In this document: positions 59,738 through 64,000 of the stretch, in pieces
Position numbering within the stretch: position 1 is the first letter of the stretch
Layout: each line of letters opens with the position of its first letter
DNA from: Homalodisca vitripennis
Lineage: Eukaryota > Arthropoda > Insecta > Hemiptera > Cicadellidae
NCBI RefSeq assembly: GCF_021130785.1
Contig: NC_060213.1
Location: forward strand, 98,634,501-98,698,500
Direction: 5' to 3'
Length of the DNA stretch: 64,000 nt
Notes under the pieces: model-generated
Database searches by the model: none
Told to the model about the DNA's origin: nothing
Seen by the model: the letters and a program-made list of their open reading frames with translations, nothing else
Translations under genes and position numbers: made by a program

Positions 59738-59811
59738 TATATATATTTTATATATAGTATATTATAATATATATATATTATATATATATACTATATATAT
59801 ATATATATATA
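59738..59811. repeat. TA-rich low-complexity block
   Basis: Interrupted (TA)n with TATTATA and ACTATA words, immediately after the A-rich tract. Confidence 0.92.
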
Positions 59812-62800
59812 TGAATAGGCAGCTGTATAACAGTGAGGACTATTTCTAAAACAATTATCTCAGCAGCTCTTTTGAATCATTTTCCATAATGTATTAAAAA
59901 CAGACCTTTCGATGGCATGGATATATTTTTGAGGAACTTAACAAATGTAAAACAACGTACGAGTAGGTTATAATGCAATACAACCCCTGTCTTCCAGTAT
60001 TGTAAACATGACGTCATTATAACACAGACTACAAATCCGAATATGGTTTGTAATCCAACTTACAGTATGTTTGACTTTGACGTAAAGTATGCCTGAACTT
60101 TGTCTCCTGTAGTAAAACCTTTTACTGCCAAGTACCTTCAACCAGGGCAAAAACTGTAAAATAGACTAAACATTTTGGAATTAAAACCTTTCTGAATTAC
60201 AGGTTCACGTTCTTCTCTCACCATCTAATATGTCTTGGTCTCTACAGGAAATATTGATTGCATGGTTTGGATTCAATATCAGATCATTTAATATCCATTT
60301 TTAATAAGGCCTCCAGTAAATATTGAAAATTCCTTAGCCAACTCCAAAATATTTTTTATTACAGAGTATTACTAGTCTCCACATAACTAAAATACTGTAC
60401 TCATTACTTCATAAGACGTATATTAGAGTTTTGTGTTAAACTTTGTAGAGGCTAACCGGTTTAAATGAAATAACACACCTCTGAACACTCTGCTGTTAAA
60501 GAGGTTTGTTGTTCTTTCTTTAATTGAAAACGAAGTGGCAACAGAAGACAATCCAATTAAATGGAAGACATTTGGTGAGTTTACTTAGGGTTGGTAAACT
60601 TCCTTTTAGGTTCCGAACTATGACCTTTTACCACACATCATCATCCCTTCTCTAATAATATTAAAAGAAAGATAGGAGTGTTTTGTAGCAATAGCATGCA
60701 TTTTTGTTGCAAATATAGTAATTTAATGTTGTCTCAGAAACAACCTCAAAATTAAGTCCTATATGGGAATGTATCCTTATAAATTTAAAGTTGTAAAAAG
60801 AGTGTAGAGAGCTCTCAAACTTCATCAATTGATTGGTTAATCAACCTTTTAAAATTAAACATGAAAAATTAACAGCCTCTTGTTGATAAGACTTTTGCAA
60901 ATCTAATAATAGGACAATTTATCAAGAGATAGTTTACGGCCAAACACAAACTTATCTATAAACATAGCTTATTCCAATAATTTATCGCTAATGTACTGTT
61001 TAATGGCCACTAGCAAGGACGAGAAAAAAAGAAGTAGAAAACCAAAAATAGCATACCAAAGTAGATTCAAAAATGTGTCAATGTTCTAAAAATTAGGGCA
61101 GATTTTTAGAAGAATATTAAAAACAATAACAAAACCTTCGTACCTTTGATCGAAATTAATATACCTAGTAAAGTGAGAACTGGTTTTATTTATTAAACTG
61201 ATTCACAAACGAAATATCGGACAGTATTGTGAGCTTTACTGTCAACACAAGGACGCTTTGACGATACTACAAAACCAATACCACTAGAAGGCCGCCAACA
61301 CTTCAACACTGGCGAGGTGAGGGCCCTTAGTCGAGTTGGGCTTTGTCCTGTCTAAACAAAGTCAAACCGAACACTCTCTGCCATCTCACTTTGTATTTCT
61401 CGTATTTTCCTGATACGCGTTTTTATACCGAAGAATTTTTATATCTTTGTAAATTTAAATTTCTAGACCACAAATATATTGAATATATAAATATTCATCA
61501 ACCATGTGACCACAATTCACACAAATAACGCAATTGTCACAATTCTAATATTAAGGTTCCAATTTGAATTTTAACAGCTGCATGGTCTTAAAAGTTTCGT
61601 AGCCGAAATATACTCATAATAAATTTATGTTTATAAGCAGTTATTTCACCATGAAATGAAATATAAATATGGAAAATATATACAAGTAATATAACGAAAG
61701 TAAATTTTTATTTGAAATTTCCAAAATGTGCTGCGTTGAAATATTACAGTACTTTTTGAATCCTCATTCAAATTTAACACCCTTCTTTTAAATTGCCATA
61801 CAAATACGACTAATTTATTAGTATATGAGTTTTAATTCCAAAATGGTTCAAGTTTAATTAGTCAAAGATTTAAAAATTCTGGAGTAACTTTTTACAAAAG
61901 TCAATGTAATTTTTTCTTAATATTCTTGATGAAATATTTCAAATAGATTCAATGCTTGGTAATGACCATCCAAACTGTATTTGGAATTTTTGAAATAAAG
62001 TGATATGAGGACAGGTGCAAATTTAATTGGAGAACATTTTTAAATGGCAACTTTTATGGATATCCCACATTGTAAGAACATACTTTTATTTCACTATCAG
62101 TATTTTCAATTGTGTTGTTTCTTTAAAGTAGTGTTTTATTTTAAGTTCGAAATTTATCTTAGGGTGTAGGTTTTGACCCTCTATGTGTCCGCACATATCT
62201 ACTAGTCTTGGAATACGGTGAAAAAAAAAATTTAAAAGTGTTTTTGCACTATAAATGCTTTATTAAATCAAAATGAAAAAACTATAATTTATAAATAATT
62301 CTCAAAATGCACATACATAATTAAAAGGTGCTATATGTTACTAAAAACACACACACTCATACAGAACGATGTTGTATGACAAAGTAATATAACCCTACTA
62401 GTACATAGTGGATATCCACCTATTAAGCATATTGCTGTGTAAAGGTGGTAACAGTTAAGTATAATGTGCAATGTGCCATCAACTCCCAACGAACCCCAAG
62501 ATACAACCAGAGTCATAACCCAAGCGAACTAAATATACATTAATGTATTGTAAAACATTTTATCGGCCTTAAGGAACAACTAGACGCAGTATAAAACTTG
62601 CAAACATACTTCAGATAATAACACCGATATATAAAACCAAATAACCAAATGTATGTATACCTATATCTATATATACACATACACATATACAGTATACATA
62701 AATACATATATACACAAATACACAAACATAAACAAAAAACCTAAAAAGTATCAATGACATAAACATCTGTATAAATCATAAAATATACATTACTTTAAAA

Positions 62801-63189
62801 AAGAAAAAAATATCAATTAGCATCAGGAGGAGCAGTAATAATGACACAGTAGCTATGATCTAGTTATACAAGAAAAATATATAAAATGTAAATATAACTT
62901 ATAAATAAAAAATGTCCACGTTATCATTTGGCAACAGCCAAGCATTCAGGTTTTTAAATAAAGAAAAATCAGTTGAGGAACAAGATATTGAAATAGTAAA
63001 ATAGTTAAATAGTTTTGGAGCAGAAAATGTATAGAATCGTTTATACGCTTCTGTTATTGGAAATGAAATGGGCACGCGGTTAAAATTTTGTAACCTTTCC
63101 GAAAATACATTGTTACTCCGTACATGCCCTCCACTTTAGAAAAAATTCTTAATGTCAAGAAGAGACAGTAATAATGCAAATCAAACTTT
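59812..63189. other. AT-rich non-coding stretch
   Basis: No gene recognised. A GC-richer patch at 61285-61370 includes GGCGAGGTGAGGGCCC, which contains a donor-like GTGAG, but no exon reading supports it. 62640-62730 is a low-complexity ATACATA/CACATA region. Confidence 0.5.
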
Positions 63190-63691
63190 ACGCTCCTCCC
63201 CTCTTCCTTATATGTACAAAACATATGTTATATGTGTAACAGGTTTGTCCTAAACTCGGGAAAGTTACGTTACAAAAGCTTCCATCACTGTACGTGCTCG
63301 GTTAAGCAATAACTAACCACGAATGTATCACCTTCCACACAGTGAGTAGTTCTTCATACAGTTTACCGTTTCTTCACATAGTAAATCGTTCTTCACTCAG
63401 TGAATCGTTCTGCACATTGTTAATAGTTCTCTACACAATTCATTGTTATTTATACATTGAATCACCCTTTACACAATCGATGGGAAACATTATTAATACA
63501 GATACAACAAACATTTAACCTCCTTTTCCTTTTTTCGCCTGAACAAAACGCCTTTAATCTGTATCACAGATTTGTCCTGAACTCACTTAAGTGAAAGTTG
63601 CGATCATGTGAATCATTCTTTACACAGTAAATCGTTCTCAAACGTCAACCATGCTTCGCAGTGCGAATCGTTCTACACACAATTTTGTTTC
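63190..63691. repeat. Compound minisatellite with 19-bp units
   Basis: Eight consecutive degenerate units of 19-20 bp, of the form CTTCACACAGTGAATCGTT, cover 63332-63485. Further units occur at 63618-63636, 63654-63672 and 63673-63691. Each run is preceded by a similar lead sequence (TTTGTCCTAAACTC near 63244 and TTTGTCCTGAACTC near 63570). The whole lead-plus-array module therefore appears duplicated at a spacing of about 325 bp. It is not a CRISPR array: the spacing is contiguous and the units are degenerate. Confidence 0.8.
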
Positions 63692-64000
63692 TCGGATGTA
63701 TGATAGGGTTGGTATATGTCACGAGTCATTGCCTTCAGTAACTCTGACGCTTGTCAGAATATTTTGATTTAGAGAACCAAAAAGACACTGTTTTTGTTTT
63801 ACATGATCTTGCCAAACTTCTATTCGTAAGGAAGGCGTAATATTTGAGGAAATAATACACTGATCAAGTTGATCTTTTAGGTAAATTTATTACTAAAACT
63901 TATATTACAAAAGACAAACAGTTATACATGCAATCATCTAGGTTCAATCTTACATCATCCGGTCAAAAAATGTGTAGCTAAAATATTTTTGGGTGAAAAT
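63692..64000. other. AT-rich non-coding end of window
   Basis: Nothing recognised. Confidence 0.6.

Noticed and set aside
61280..61380. GGCGAGGTGAGGG as an exon end with a splice donor.
   Set aside because: No reading frame or homology upstream supports an exon.
63332..63691. CRISPR-like repeat array.
   Set aside because: Units are contiguous and degenerate with no spacers, and the context is eukaryotic.

Overview
The window looks like AT-rich, non-genic nuclear DNA of an arthropod, most likely an insect. The grounds are several decayed CR1/Jockey-type LINEs, Penelope-like GIY-YIG remnants, two IS630-Tc1-mariner elements, dinucleotide microsatellites, and no bacterial gene organisation. Species cannot be told from the sequence. 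I found no host gene, tRNA, rRNA or CRISPR array that I can support. All recognisable coding sequence belongs to transposable elements, and every copy is broken by frameshifts, stops or truncation.

Layout. 184-831 is copy A of a dispersed repeat with a very conserved ~47-bp core; other copies are at 26537-27640 and 48340-48545. 848-4735 is a plus-strand LINE, 5'-truncated inside the PHD finger of ORF1, followed by (CA)n and (TA)n. 4736-19389 is mostly anonymous AT-rich sequence. It holds SINE-like pieces, a repeat at 6666-7365, an 82-87 bp tandem repeat interrupted by a GC-rich block (8980-9560), and one unassigned 118-codon ORF. 19390-19815 is a Penelope-like fragment. 24480-25888 is a third, 3'-only LINE with two stem-loops behind its coding end. 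27641-28090 is a minus-strand Penelope-like fragment. 28449-32690 is the most complete LINE, on the minus strand, with ORF1 (PHD finger and coiled coil), endonuclease, reverse transcriptase and an A-rich tail. 33546-37650 is a three-level nest: an old repeat (second copy at 6666-7365) split by a mariner element (33934-36200), which is itself split by a 395-bp TG...CA element that looks like a solo LTR with AGGT target duplication. 42965-44560 and 49395-52095 are two colinear copies of another repeat. 46395-47250 is a fourth LINE remnant. 56511-59091 is a second mariner-type element with unusually long terminal inverted repeats of about 450 bp. It is followed by a ~500-bp A-rich tract between TA-rich blocks. 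63190-63691 is a compound minisatellite of 19-bp units.

The main value of the window is as a record of transposon insertion order. Nothing here amounts to a new functional system. The best candidates for unfamiliar biology are the conserved 47-bp repeat core, the long-TIR mariner element, and the strand-asymmetric A tract.
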